Below are positions 1 to 8,061 of a stretch of DNA of 21,695 bases, one piece after another. Origin of the DNA: a virus; the IMG/VR virus record IMGVR_UViG_3300036852_000010, positions 1-21,695 of that record; one strand, 5' to 3'. The position numbers were made by a program, and so were the translations under genes. The notes under the pieces were generated by a model. The model was given only the letters and a program-made list of their open reading frames with translations, did not search any database and was not told the DNA's origin. The first letter of the stretch is position 1; each line of letters opens with the position of its first letter.

Positions 1-2722
1 CCATGTCGGTGAGGACAGCCTTGATATTCGCCGGGAACCCGTCCCACGCTTCGCCGAAGTGATGCTTGGCGATGCCGACGTATTCCGGCTTGATGATGTC
101 GTACAGACGCTTGGCTTCGCGCGGCGTGATTGACTGCTTGCCGTCGACGATGTCCTGCACACGATCTGCCGTGATGCCGGCGCGGCCGAAGTCCTTCGTC
201 ACCTGCTCCGGGGAGCGAGCGTCGATGTTGTAGCCGATACCGATAGTGCGCTTGCCCGCGGTGTCCTTGTACGTGCTCAAGCGCAAGCCCTCGGCGAACG
301 CGGTGAGCGCGAAGTCGGGGTTTGCTTCCTTGAGTGCTACGAGTGCTTCGTCCTTCGTGCTCATGTTGAGTCCGCCCGGTTGGGGAATCTGTGCGCCTAG
401 ATGGAGGTCTTCCTTGCCGGCGAGTAGTTCGTCTTGCTTGGGGAAGGAGATCATGCCCGTCTTCAAACGGTTGGCCTTGGTCTCGATGTCCGAACGGTTC
501 TTCCCGTCGCGCATGAGATACAGCTTCTCGTAGTCGGGCGCGTCGAGTTGACCGTGCGCGTAGTACGCTTGAATGTCCGACCACCGCGCTTGTGCGACCT
601 CGGGCGTTACCTTGCCCTGTGCATAGTCGGCCTTGAAGGCTTGCGCCTTGGCGATCGAAGCGGGGTCCTTCAGGTTCTTCGCCGAGTACGCCCGATTGAG
701 TTCGTCGAGTCCCTTGGGGGGGACGACCTCGTTGTGGAGTGCGTCGAGGAAATGGAACTGAGTCGCCGCACCGTTGCCGGTGGTCTGCACGATGTACTGT
801 GACAGGTCGGAGCCGTGCGCCTTCTTGTACGCTTCCAGACCCTCGCCAACGAACTGCTCGAGGACCTTGCCCATCTTCGTCTTGTCGACTTCGGGCGGGA
901 TGCGAACGAAGGAACTGTGACCGTCGTATACGTTCGAGGCCAGCACTTCGTCACGCGCTTGCTTGATTGCGTCCGCGGGCATCGTGCCCATCGCTACCTT
1001 GTCCTGGGCGAGTTGTACGACCTGCTGCCCGAGGATGTGTGCGTTGTTCGGAGTGCTCGTCCAGGGCGCACCGTTGCTGTGAAACCATCCGGTGAAGAAC
1101 CCTTCGGCGTCCTTAGCGACACCTACGAGTTCCTGCGGTTGCCACGCGCCCGCCAGATTCGCCTTTGCTTCAGGCGAGTGGCGCAGCTTCGCGGTGCGGA
1201 ATGCGTCGAGTTCGACTGCGCCCGCGTTCAGCTTCGAGGACATCGTACCGAGGATGGCTCGCGCGTCGGGCGGGAACTTCTGGATCAACTGCGGGTTGTT
1301 CGACGCCATGATCGTTTGATACACGCCGAGTGCCAGCATGAACTCTGGTGTCGGCCGGTCGATCGGCTTGCCGTCAACGCCTACTGACATCTGCGTCCCG
1401 ATCGTGTCCGCGTTCTTCATCACGCCTTCGAGGCGATCGTCTAGGAGACCGATCGTTTCGTACATCTTGAGCGACGTGGTGATGGTCTTGGCGACCGCGT
1501 CCTTGTCTTGCATGTTCGTCTTCAGCCACAGGGCTGCGTAGTCCTTCTGGATTTCCTTCTTCGCCATATCTCCCGCGGGGCCTTCCAGCACTGCACGCGG
1601 AAGACCTGCGACGCCGAAGTGTCGAATCTGCGCTACGAGGTCCTGCTTGTCGGTGAACTTCTGCTGCGCGTCGACGATCTTCTTGAGCGCGCTTTCCGCC
1701 GCGCTTGCGGTCGCGAACAGACCGTATTGGCCGGCGTGCTCCTGCACGAACTTGACCGGGTCTCCGATCGCCATGGGGTTCGAGAGAACCGTCGCCTCGA
1801 AGGCGATACCGGAGTGGATGTTCTGGTCGGCGGCTTCAGCCTTCATCTGCGCCTGCTGCCGCGCGACTGCCTGCTGCCGGTAGCCGTCGATGGCGACCTT
1901 CAGGGGCACGCCGCTCGGACCTGCTACGTCAGCTATGGCGGGGCCATTGTCCTTACCACGAAGGTACAGCCAATCGTACGCCTCGGGGTTCAATTCATTC
2001 GACCGCTGGCCCATCTCACGCACGACTGCGAGCGCGGATTCCTTGCGCGTCATCTTGTTGAGGTTGAACTGGTTCGACTGGAACCCCTCGAACTGGTCGC
2101 GCTGCGTGGCGGCATCGTGGCCGGCAAGGTTGGAAACGAGGTCGCGGGCGCCCGCGTTCAGCGCAGCGTCTTGACCTTCGCGGATACCTTGGAGTTGGAA
2201 CTTGGAGAAGTCGGCGCGAAGCTGGCCCTCCATGTGGGTCACTTGGGGGAGGAAGCCTGCGAGCGCGTCCTTGTCCGTCATGCCCAACATCTGATTCTGT
2301 GTGAACCCCGAGAAGAACTTGTGCTGATCGAATCCGGGTTCGGTGTGCTGTTGCGCGAACGCATCCTTCATCTCTTGCGACGCAGCTTGACCGGCCATCA
2401 GACCGTGCTGCTTCATGTAGCCTTGCTGCCAATACGGGTTTTGCTCCGGCGCCATCGTGATCGGATCGCGGCCGTCTTGCGTGAGACGAGCGCGCATCCC
2501 GAGTGCCACCTGGGACTCGTTGTCGTCCTTGCCCTTGGTCTCGAGGTAACGGTTGAGACCGGGGGAGAGGTTCTGAAGACTGTGCGCCAACTGAAGCATG
2601 TCGTTGTCTTCGCGGGGAGCGCCGACCGGGTCAGACGGTTGTGCTACGACTTGCAAGCCTGCGCGTGCGCCCTCCCCATCCAAGCCGGGGAGCGGCATTG
2701 TCGGCCGTGTAGAGAGACGCAT
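1..2722 (-). CDS. Internal virion (ejectosome) protein, T7 gp15-position, with C-terminal GH24 lysozyme domain; 3' end outside window
   Basis: This is a continuous reading frame of at least 907 codons with no stop before the left edge, so the C-terminus is missing. The ATG at 2722 follows AAGG by six bases. It comes directly after the gp14-like gene, the place of T7 gene 15. Residues 1 to about 780 are hydrophilic, Gln/Ala-rich and largely helical, as in ejected core proteins. From about residue 805 the sequence matches T4 lysozyme: EGLRL, YKDT and TIGIG place E811, D820 and T826 with the same 9- and 6-residue spacing as the T4 catalytic triad E11/D20/T26. A later segment (ITPREAKRLYD) resembles the ITKDEAEKLF segment of T4 lysozyme. 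Inference: the protein enters the periplasm during DNA ejection and cuts peptidoglycan locally. T7 instead uses a transglycosylase domain in gp16. The structural assignment rests mainly on position; the lysozyme domain is clear. Confidence 0.85.
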   Translation of the reverse strand, partial: MRLSTRPTMPLPGLDGEGARAGLQVVAQPSDPVGAPREDNDMLQLAHSLQNLSPGLNRYLETKGKDDNESQVALGMRARLTQDGRDPITMAPEQNPYWQQGYMKQHGLMAGQAASQEMKDAFAQQHTEPGFDQHKFFSGFTQNQMLGMTDKDALAGFLPQVTHMEGQLRADFSKFQLQGIREGQDAALNAGARDLVSNLAGHDAATQRDQFEGFQSNQFNLNKMTRKESALAVVREMGQRSNELNPEAYDWLYLRGKDNGPAIADVAGPSGVPLKVAIDGYRQQAVARQQAQMKAEAADQNIHSGIAFEATVLSNPMAIGDPVKFVQEHAGQYGLFATASAAESALKKIVDAQQKFTDKQDLVAQIRHFGVAGLPRAVLEGPAGDMAKKEIQKDYAALWLKTNMQDKDAVAKTITTSLKMYETIGLLDDRLEGVMKNADTIGTQMSVGVDGKPIDRPTPEFMLALGVYQTIMASNNPQLIQKFPPDARAILGTMSSKLNAGAVELDAFRTAKLRHSPEAKANLAGAWQPQELVGVAKDAEGFFTGWFHSNGAPWTSTPNNAHILGQQVVQLAQDKVAMGTMPADAIKQARDEVLASNVYDGHSSFVRIPPEVDKTKMGKVLEQFVGEGLEAYKKAHGSDLSQYIVQTTGNGAATQFHFLDALHNEVVPPKGLDELNRAYSAKNLKDPASIAKAQAFKADYAQGKVTPEVAQARWSDIQAYYAHGQLDAPDYEKLYLMRDGKNRSDIETKANRLKTGMISFPKQDELLAGKEDLHLGAQIPQPGGLNMSTKDEALVALKEANPDFALTAFAEGLRLSTYKDTAGKRTIGIGYNIDARSPEQVTKDFGRAGITADRVQDIVDGKQSITPREAKRLYDIIKPEYVGIAKHHFGEAWDGFPANIKAVLTDM

Positions 2723-2730
2723 GGTTTACC

Positions 2731-3234
2731 TTAGTAGTCGGCCTTGTTGACCGGAGGGCGGTTACGGGAGTAGGTGTCGAGACCCGCACCCGCGATCTGA
2801 AGTCCAACCCCGAGTAGGGACGGCTGCGGCATGGCGGCGATTGCATTGCCCGTCTGCCGTGCGTTGGAGGTCTTCTGTTGCTGTGACTGTTGAATGTTGG
2901 CGGCGCGGTTTGCTTCGAGTGTCGCCATGTCCGTAGATTCCGCGAACACCGACGACTGGAGCATGTGTTGGGTCGAGTTGCCCCCGCCCATGTCCAGCGC
3001 GAGCAGACGCCCGCGTTCCCGCATTGCGTCTACCGCTCGAGCCGACTTCTGTTGCGTGGCCTGCTCGTTGATCTGGTTCTGCTGCGTCTGCGCCGCGGCG
3101 TCGTTCGCGTTGTAGTTCGCCGTCATCGCCTTCGCTTGCTGCTCGTTCGCATCTTGCGTCCCCATGTACTGCATGATGCCTGACGCGGCACTGACACCCA
3201 TGGAGATTATGGTGAGGGTTGCGGGATCACACAC
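2731..3234 (-). CDS. Internal virion protein B (T7 gp14-like)
   Basis: This 167-aa protein starts at GTG 3234 with MCDPATL, resembling the short Cys-containing N-terminus of T7 gp14. It then has a small hydrophobic stretch and a long Gln/Ala/Asn-rich helical body (about residues 25-140). A second hydrophobic Gly-rich segment (LLGVGLQIAGAG) lies near the C-terminus. T7 gp14 (196 aa) is an inner-core protein that is ejected and forms the outer-membrane channel of the DNA translocation conduit. The GTG is chosen because AAAGGAG lies seven bases upstream; longer versions would run through the gp13-like gene. It overlaps the preceding gene by eight bases and is eight bases from the next start, matching T7 order 13-14-15. 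Identity rests on position, length and composition rather than on a catalytic motif. Confidence 0.78.
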   Translation of the reverse strand: MCDPATLTIISMGVSAASGIMQYMGTQDANEQQAKAMTANYNANDAAAQTQQNQINEQATQQKSARAVDAMRERGRLLALDMGGGNSTQHMLQSSVFAESTDMATLEANRAANIQQSQQQKTSNARQTGNAIAAMPQPSLLGVGLQIAGAGLDTYSRNRPPVNKADY

Positions 3235-3721
3235 GGGAGGTCTCCTTTCGGGGTGACGCGCTGTATGCGCCGGAAGCGTGGCGCACGAACTGGATGAAGG
3301 GGAGTTGGTCAGGCCCGACAGGCGCCATCCCAACGAAGTAGAACCCGAGCCACGCCAACCACTTTCGGATGACACCATTGCGGGCGTCAGTGAAGTTGGT
3401 TAGCGTCTCGTACTTACGGTGCCACTGCTTGAGGATTTTCGGCGCCATCTTGCACAACGACAGGATGTTCCGGTCGAGCGCAACGGTGCCGAGCAACCAG
3501 GGAATCCCGATGTACTCTTGAATGGGATGTTGGTTGACGCCATAGATGCAGACGAGGACGCCGTCGACGTGTACTGCGGTGGCGTCGAAGTGCCCCGCCA
3601 TCCAGATGTCGAGCGCGGACACATCGCCGCGGAGTGCTGCGATCTCGGCCCGATCAGCCGGCCGCAGGTTGGCGACTAGGTCTTGGTAGTCTGTGAACTC
3701 TGCTGCGCGTTGGACGATCAT
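3227..3721 (-). CDS. Internal virion protein A (T7 gp13-like)
   Basis: This 164-aa protein starts MIVQRAAEF and continues with YQDLVANLRPADRAEI, the opening typical of T7 gp13-family proteins (T7 gp13 is 138 aa). The ATG at 3721 overlaps the stop of tail tubular protein B by four bases (ATGA), so translation is probably coupled. Phage proteins of this type have an acetyltransferase-like fold (family knowledge); no catalytic residues can be assigned here. T7 gp13 is needed for infective virions, although its place in the particle is uncertain. The longer reading upstream lies inside the gp12-like gene and is rejected. Confidence 0.75.
   Translation of the reverse strand: MIVQRAAEFTDYQDLVANLRPADRAEIAALRGDVSALDIWMAGHFDATAVHVDGVLVCIYGVNQHPIQEYIGIPWLLGTVALDRNILSLCKMAPKILKQWHRKYETLTNFTDARNGVIRKWLAWLGFYFVGMAPVGPDQLPFIQFVRHASGAYSASPRKETSRV
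3242..3248 (-). promoter_or_regulatory. Shine-Dalgarno AAAGGAG deciding the GTG start of the gp14-like gene
   Basis: On the minus strand AAAGGAG is followed by seven bases and then GTG (3234-3232). It lies inside the end of the gp13-like coding sequence, so the downstream gene has its own strong ribosome site despite the eight-base overlap. Confidence 0.7.
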
Positions 3722-6057
3722 CGGCGAGCAGCCTGCATAGCAACGTTCATTTGGACTTCCGCTGAGAGGAACGAACACGGGAGGTGCGAGATGTTGAAGT
3801 AGGTGATGTCGGCATCTTCCGCCGCACCCATTACGTCAGCCTTGAACTTCCCACTCTGTACCGACTGCCGACCGATAATCAGGCTGGTCAGCCCGAGCGG
3901 ATGTCCCGAGTAGATGTAACGCATCTCGTCGCGGCCGGTGAGGGCCACGATGACCTCGAAGTATCCGGTACGGTCGAACTCCACCGTGATGTCCCGAATC
4001 TGCGTCTTGCACTGGATGATCGCGTTGGTTTTCTCATCGCGGTAGAACAGGCGCGACAGGATCATCTGCGCTGTGTACTTTAGACCGGCGATGACGGTGC
4101 TACCGCGGTAGTCGCCCTTGAGAGCAACCGAATCCCCGGCTGTGGAGATGGGCGTAAGGCCCTGCCCGATCTCGCCCGTCTTCGTCGGAACCACGAGGAC
4201 CGTGGACTCTTCCGAGGGCAGGCTGTAGGGAATCGTCCACCACGTAAGGTCGGTGACGGAGTTGTACGTTGGGTTCGTCAGCGTCACCCAACGGTCCAAG
4301 CATAGGGTGTACGAAGCTGGCGACGCAGGTTGTTCTTGCAGGTCCATCGTGTCGAGGTACACGCCATCCGCACGTTGCGTGAGCATCGCTGCGGTGGAGG
4401 TGAACACGTCGAACGAGAGGATTACGTCACTGACACCGAACGTCCACTTGTGCCACGCGGACTGCACCTTCTTCGTCGCGTTCCACTTGGAGTTGTAGAC
4501 GTAGACCGAGTTGCGTTCGTTCGTGGTGAGAGCGAACAGCATGTCCTCACTCGCGCATGCCGTCAGGCGGAACACGCCGGAGGGAACGTAAGCAGGGACG
4601 TGCGCGGTCACATCGTCAGCGTCGTTGTTCACGGCGCCGCCATCGAAGTAGTATTCGCGGAGTGCGGTGAAGTCGCCGCGGGGGGAAGCGAAGTACACGT
4701 TGCTTCCGAGTGACCTAGGCTTGACGCTTGCCAGGACCTCGAACGCTGTGGTCGGGTCGAGCCGCGCCGTCTTCGGTGAGTGGATGTCTCCCGAGGTCAG
4801 CACGAACTGTCGCTTGTCACCCAAGATCAGCATGTTCTTGTCGAACGGGATTGCGTGACGCAGGAACGCCACCTCGTTGCTTGAGGCGGACTTGTCGATA
4901 GGATCGGAGTCAACCGCGGCGCGAGCAGAGGTGTTCCAGAAGTTGAAGTAGTCGGCCGGCTGCGACTCGATGGCGTTCTCGTCAGCTAGGAACCCGAGAC
5001 GGTTGCGGTGGAAGAAGACATCGTTGATCGTCGCACCGATGAACGACGGCTGCGGATTCGAGTCGTTGTCTCCGGCGAGCAGGTCCTTCCAGGTGATCTT
5101 CTGGAACGTGAACGTGTTGTCGGAATTTCGGGTCAGCTTATGCGGCATCGTGGTGGCATTGAAAGCGTAATCAATGTTGTTCTTGCGGGTCTCAACCCAC
5201 ACGCCACCTGCGTTCGTATCGCGCTTCTCCCACTTGACGTAGAAGGAGTCCTCGGTCTGATTTGGGTCTCCGGTCACTTCGATCGTGCGCCCTTCGACAA
5301 ACACTGCCGGTAGGGACTCGTAGCGGTTGACCTGATCGCTGAAACCGAAGAGGGCTTGGTTGCCGTAGGTGTCGTTGACTGCCCACGTAAACGCGGCGTT
5401 GTCGGTCCGCTGAATCATCAGCATGGACTCAAGTTGCGTCACGGTGTAAAGGCCCGCAGCGTCGATCGCTGTCTTGAGCGCGGCGGCGATGAACGCGGTT
5501 TGCTTGTCTGTGCCGGAGGTTCCAATGCTGATCTCGTACTTGGCGCCGGCCAGCGTCACGCTGTACTTGGTGTCGGCTACGCCTACCTTGACGATGACGA
5601 AGACTTTCTGGACGACCGTGACCGGGGTGTGCGCGGTCATTGCAGGAACGATCGTCTTGTTCACGATGAACGTGTAGTCGGCGACCGTGGTTGCGGTGAA
5701 GGCATCACGGGCCAGGGTGCCGAGTGGCGCCGAGGCGATGTACGTGTTGCCGTCCGGGTACGTGACCGTGTGCGGGTCTCCGTTCCAGTCGAATACACTG
5801 ATGGCCCCTTGGTCGATGACCACGAAGTACCTCTCGGTGGTCCCCGTAGTTCCACGATCAATCGCGTGGACAAATGCGTTCGTCCAGTCGGTCGTCGTCA
5901 GCTTCTTGCCGTGCGCGGTGCCGGTACGCTTGCGTGCGCCCGACGCCACGGAGGGAACCATGTTCTGCATCAGGTCCACCTGGGACGGATGCCGCACCGT
6001 TGCCGGTTGCTGCGACACGCCCCCGACGAAACTCGGGATAGCCTGATTGACCAACAT
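3718..6057 (-). CDS. Tail tubular protein B (T7 gp12-like nozzle)
   Basis: This 779-aa protein (T7 gp12 is 794 aa) starts MLVNQAIPSFVGGVSQQPAT, the hallmark opening of podovirus tail tubular protein B. Further familiar segments are VDLMQNMVPS, a GATINDVFFHRNRLGFL stretch near residue 340 and the ENAIESQPADYFNFW stretch after it. The protein forms the nozzle of the short tail below the gatekeeper ring and completes the DNA exit channel. AAAGG lies nine bases before the ATG. It sits six bases after the gp11-like gene and overlaps the gp13-like start by four bases. The identification is secure. Confidence 0.96.
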   Translation of the reverse strand: MLVNQAIPSFVGGVSQQPATVRHPSQVDLMQNMVPSVASGARKRTGTAHGKKLTTTDWTNAFVHAIDRGTTGTTERYFVVIDQGAISVFDWNGDPHTVTYPDGNTYIASAPLGTLARDAFTATTVADYTFIVNKTIVPAMTAHTPVTVVQKVFVIVKVGVADTKYSVTLAGAKYEISIGTSGTDKQTAFIAAALKTAIDAAGLYTVTQLESMLMIQRTDNAAFTWAVNDTYGNQALFGFSDQVNRYESLPAVFVEGRTIEVTGDPNQTEDSFYVKWEKRDTNAGGVWVETRKNNIDYAFNATTMPHKLTRNSDNTFTFQKITWKDLLAGDNDSNPQPSFIGATINDVFFHRNRLGFLADENAIESQPADYFNFWNTSARAAVDSDPIDKSASSNEVAFLRHAIPFDKNMLILGDKRQFVLTSGDIHSPKTARLDPTTAFEVLASVKPRSLGSNVYFASPRGDFTALREYYFDGGAVNNDADDVTAHVPAYVPSGVFRLTACASEDMLFALTTNERNSVYVYNSKWNATKKVQSAWHKWTFGVSDVILSFDVFTSTAAMLTQRADGVYLDTMDLQEQPASPASYTLCLDRWVTLTNPTYNSVTDLTWWTIPYSLPSEESTVLVVPTKTGEIGQGLTPISTAGDSVALKGDYRGSTVIAGLKYTAQMILSRLFYRDEKTNAIIQCKTQIRDITVEFDRTGYFEVIVALTGRDEMRYIYSGHPLGLTSLIIGRQSVQSGKFKADVMGAAEDADITYFNISHLPCSFLSAEVQMNVAMQAARR

Positions 6058-6063
6058 GGGAGA

Positions 6064-6636
6064 TTACCTTTGTAGTGTTTGGGCGACGGACCAGGAGTCA
6101 TTGAGCATATTGCTGTCCTGCGTCTGCGCCTCGTGTTGCTCGAAGTTGCGGAGGGCTTCCATCTCAATCATCGTCGGCGGCGAGGTGGTGTCCTTCTGCT
6201 GGTACTCGTCGCGGAACACACGCGCGGCTTGAACCGCGATGTAGTTGCGGGCAGATTCCGGCAGGTCCTCGAAGTCGAACAGATAGATAATCCGAACGTG
6301 GACCGGGACGGTGAACGTGAAGGTGTGCTTGCCGCGGTCGTAGAGTTGCGTACCACGTTGGACTACGTCCTTGTCGGCACTCACGCCGAAGGAGTCGACC
6401 TCCAGCGTGTTCGCCGGCAGCGTGATGATGGAGTTCACATCCGGGGTCAACGTCAAGTCTTCCTCGGTGTTGAACGACCACCCGCGGGTCTGCACCGCAC
6501 GGGAGACCTTGTCCAGCACGCGCTTCGCTTGGGCAACGCTGGCAACGCCAGAGACTTCCAACGTGCTGACCGGAGCCTCCCATACAGACTCGAGGCATGT
6601 GTTGACGGCGTCGAGTTTCGTTGTCAGGGCTACCAT
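6064..6636 (-). CDS. Tail tubular protein A (T7 gp11-like gatekeeper)
   Basis: This 190-aa protein (T7 gp11 is 196 aa) has the family's typical layout: an N-terminal helical part with LDAVNTCLESVWEAPVSTLE, a central ITLPANTLEVD segment and a C-terminal ARNYIAVQAARVFRDEY helix. It forms the ring joining portal to nozzle. GAGGA lies seven bases before the ATG. It is the first gene after the post-capsid terminator, so its expression depends on read-through or on a separate phage promoter not recognised here. It is immediately followed by the gp12-like gene. Confidence 0.94.
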   Translation of the reverse strand: MVALTTKLDAVNTCLESVWEAPVSTLEVSGVASVAQAKRVLDKVSRAVQTRGWSFNTEEDLTLTPDVNSIITLPANTLEVDSFGVSADKDVVQRGTQLYDRGKHTFTFTVPVHVRIIYLFDFEDLPESARNYIAVQAARVFRDEYQQKDTTSPPTMIEMEALRNFEQHEAQTQDSNMLNDSWSVAQTLQR

Positions 6637-6650
6637 AGGTGTTTCCTCAA

Positions 6651-6698
6651 GGGGAAAAGAAAGGGACGACCCCGGTTTTCTGGACCAGGACCGTCCCT
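6651..6698 (-). terminator. Rho-independent terminator after the capsid gene (T-phi-like)
   Basis: Reading the minus strand, AGGGACG (6698-6692) pairs with CGTCCCT (6668-6662). Inside, CCTGG pairs with CCGGG. The arm is followed by CTTTCTTTT. This strong GC hairpin with a U-rich tail lies between the capsid and gp11-like genes, exactly where T7 has T-phi. It would make capsid mRNA more abundant than tail mRNA. Confidence 0.88.
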
Positions 6699-6733
6699 CG
6701 GGAGGTAATGCAGATGCTAGGACTACGACCAGC

Positions 6734-7681
6734 TTAGGTCGTGGTCTTCAGGCTGACAGCACATTCCGGACGCAGGATGCCCGTGCCGACCGCGTACTTA
6801 GCGATCATCAGGGTGCCTTGGCGGCGGATGTCGTAACCCATTTCGGTTGCGAGGTCGAGCAGCTTGACCGTACCAACGGCCGAAGCAGTCGTCACAACGC
6901 CAGCGACCTTTGAGAAGTCGGCGTTGTACGTGTTGTTGCCTGTTTCCGCGCCCGTCATGTCCGTGATCGGAAGGTGATTCGTCTTCACGATCTCGGCTCC
7001 GGCGATGCGGAGAATCTTGCCGTCGCTGTACGAGCCGGCGCCCATCCAGTCACGGTTGATAAGCGCCGTCGACTGAGCCAGGAGGTAATACTGAGCGGGA
7101 CGAACGAAGACCGACTTCGTGTCGCCTTCGGGGATGTTCTTCTCGTCCATCGCTTGAACCGCAGCGTAGATGCCGGCCGCGAGGTCAGCAGCAGAAGTGC
7201 GATACAGCGTGGTGCTCGAAGTCAGAACCGTGCCGCCCGAGCCGCCCGTGACGTTGGCCGAACCGGCCGCTGCCAGGACTGACACTTGCAGGACGTTCTT
7301 GTCCAGTTGGTACGACAGCGCGAGACCGCACTGCTTGGCGTATTCGCCGCGAACTTCAAAGTGCGACTTCGCTTCGTCGATATTCGCCAGGAACACCGAG
7401 GCGACCAACAGCGAGTCGACGTTGATGATACGCTCGTTCGTGTTCGAGGCTTGCCCAACGATTTCGACGCCGGGGACGTGGTACGCAGCCGAGACTTTCC
7501 AGGTGGCGGGGAACTGTGCGCTCTTACCGTTCTGGATGTTCTTGACCGTGTGACGACCCATGGAGACGTTGGCTTCCTCGAAAGCGGTCATAACTTCGCC
7601 TGACCAGACCTTCAAGAACAGCGCGTCTTCGGTGCCGGCACTGTTGATATTGCCGAACTGTACGCGAGTTGCGTTAGCCAT
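6734..7681 (-). CDS. Major capsid protein (T7 gp10A-like, HK97 fold)
   Basis: This 315-aa protein (T7 gp10A is 345 aa) shares clear segments with T7 gp10A: ALFLKVWSGEVMTAF near residue 20, GRHTVKNIQNGKSAQFPA near 42-60, INVDSLLVASVFLANIDEA near 85-103, and C-terminal SAVGTVKLLDLATE and LMIAKYAVGTGILRPE. It builds the icosahedral shell on the scaffold. The ATG at 7681 has only a weak AAAGAG site upstream but is preceded by a structured leader. No slippery heptamer or downstream extension frame for a 10B-like frameshift product is visible before the terminator, so a single capsid form is likely. Confidence 0.97.
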   Translation of the reverse strand: MANATRVQFGNINSAGTEDALFLKVWSGEVMTAFEEANVSMGRHTVKNIQNGKSAQFPATWKVSAAYHVPGVEIVGQASNTNERIINVDSLLVASVFLANIDEAKSHFEVRGEYAKQCGLALSYQLDKNVLQVSVLAAAGSANVTGGSGGTVLTSSTTLYRTSAADLAAGIYAAVQAMDEKNIPEGDTKSVFVRPAQYYLLAQSTALINRDWMGAGSYSDGKILRIAGAEIVKTNHLPITDMTGAETGNNTYNADFSKVAGVVTTASAVGTVKLLDLATEMGYDIRRQGTLMIAKYAVGTGILRPECAVSLKTTT

Positions 7682-7709
7682 GATGGCTCTTTCTGAGTGG
7701 GTGGAGTGA

Positions 7710-7732
7710 CATCGCCTACGTTCTCGGCGATG
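7710..7732 (-). other. Hairpin in the capsid leader
   Basis: On the minus strand CATCGCC, a nine-base loop, then GGCGATG form a perfect seven-base-pair stem. No U-run follows, so it is not a terminator. It may stabilise the 5' end of capsid mRNA or mark RNase III-type processing. Function is inferred. Confidence 0.5.
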
Positions 7733-7835
7733 CGTGAATCACTCGGAGTTCCACTCTCACAACGTCAGCAGAGGTTGTCCTTAGTGAACCTGCCTCGGCA
7801 GGAACGGGTCGGGCCAAACGTCGGCTGTGGGTTGC

Positions 7836-7914
7836 GAAACAGCGAGATGAAATAGTTGCGAGGCTGACGCGCTCGCCGACGTGAATAGTCGTCTCATTCA
7901 AACGGCGCTGTTTC
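7836..7914 (-). repeat. Inverted repeat enclosing a smaller hairpin
   Basis: GAAACAGCG and its perfect reverse complement CGCTGTTTC (7836-7844 and 7906-7914) are 61 bases apart. Between them GCGAG and CTCGC (7858-7862 and 7872-7876) form a second stem. The nested arrangement looks like a folded RNA segment between tRNA and capsid mRNA. No known RNA family was recognised. Confidence 0.45.
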
Positions 7915-7967
7915 AAGCAGCGGGTGAAGAGGACGACGGTCCGCCCACGAAGGGACGGAGGGGATAC

Positions 7968-8052
7968 TGGTGGTCAGAGTTGGAGTCGAACCAACACAGA
8001 CGGGGTCGGGTGGTTTACAGCCACTTGGGTTCGCCAGTTCCCGAGCCTGACC
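7968..8052 (-). tRNA. tRNA-Tyr (anticodon GUA), CCA encoded
   Basis: This 85-base sequence folds as a class II tRNA, the same length as E. coli tRNA-Tyr. The acceptor arm GGTCAGG (8052-8046) pairs with TCTGACC (7978-7972), with one G-U pair next to the core. The discriminator A and encoded CCA end at 7968. The anticodon loop CTGTAAA gives GTA. The T arm GTTGG-TTCGACT-CCAAC is perfect, and a long variable region of about 13 bases fits tRNA-Tyr. Weak points are a D stem with only two or three pairs and an A-C mismatch at the top of the anticodon stem. It lies nine bases after the decoration-protein stop, in the same direction as all genes, so it must be processed from a late transcript. Confidence 0.88.
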
Positions 8053-8061
8053 AGAAATGCT

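Larger units (their letters stand above)
7682..7967 (-). other. 286-base structured leader without a convincing gene, between tRNA and capsid gene
   Basis: No credible coding sequence is visible. The only frame of size, a 66-codon TTG-initiated one, is Arg/Ser/Thr-rich with no family signature. In minus-strand order the region holds a nested inverted repeat (7836-7914), a short hairpin CCTGC-CGAG-GCAGG (7802-7789) and a seven-base-pair hairpin (7732-7710) about 29 bases before the capsid ATG. A late phage promoter would be expected here, but no T7-type consensus is visible. Confidence 0.55.

Noticed and set aside
1508-2734. Long plus-strand frame of 408 codons
   Set aside because: It is antisense to the gp15-position gene and exists because that GC-rich gene has few codons whose complement is a stop. 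It is Leu/Arg/Val-rich with no motif and no ribosome site.
6734-6830. Frameshifted minor capsid protein (10B-like)
   Set aside because: No slippery heptamer or open extension frame before the terminator was seen.
7716-7916. 66-codon minus frame in the capsid leader
   Set aside because: TTG start without ribosome site, Arg/Ser/Thr-rich product with no signature, and the region is better explained by inverted repeats. A real gene is not excluded but not supported.
7968-8052. tRNA as an integration site for a temperate phage
   Set aside because: No integrase, repressor or direct repeat is visible, and the gene content is that of a strictly lytic phage.
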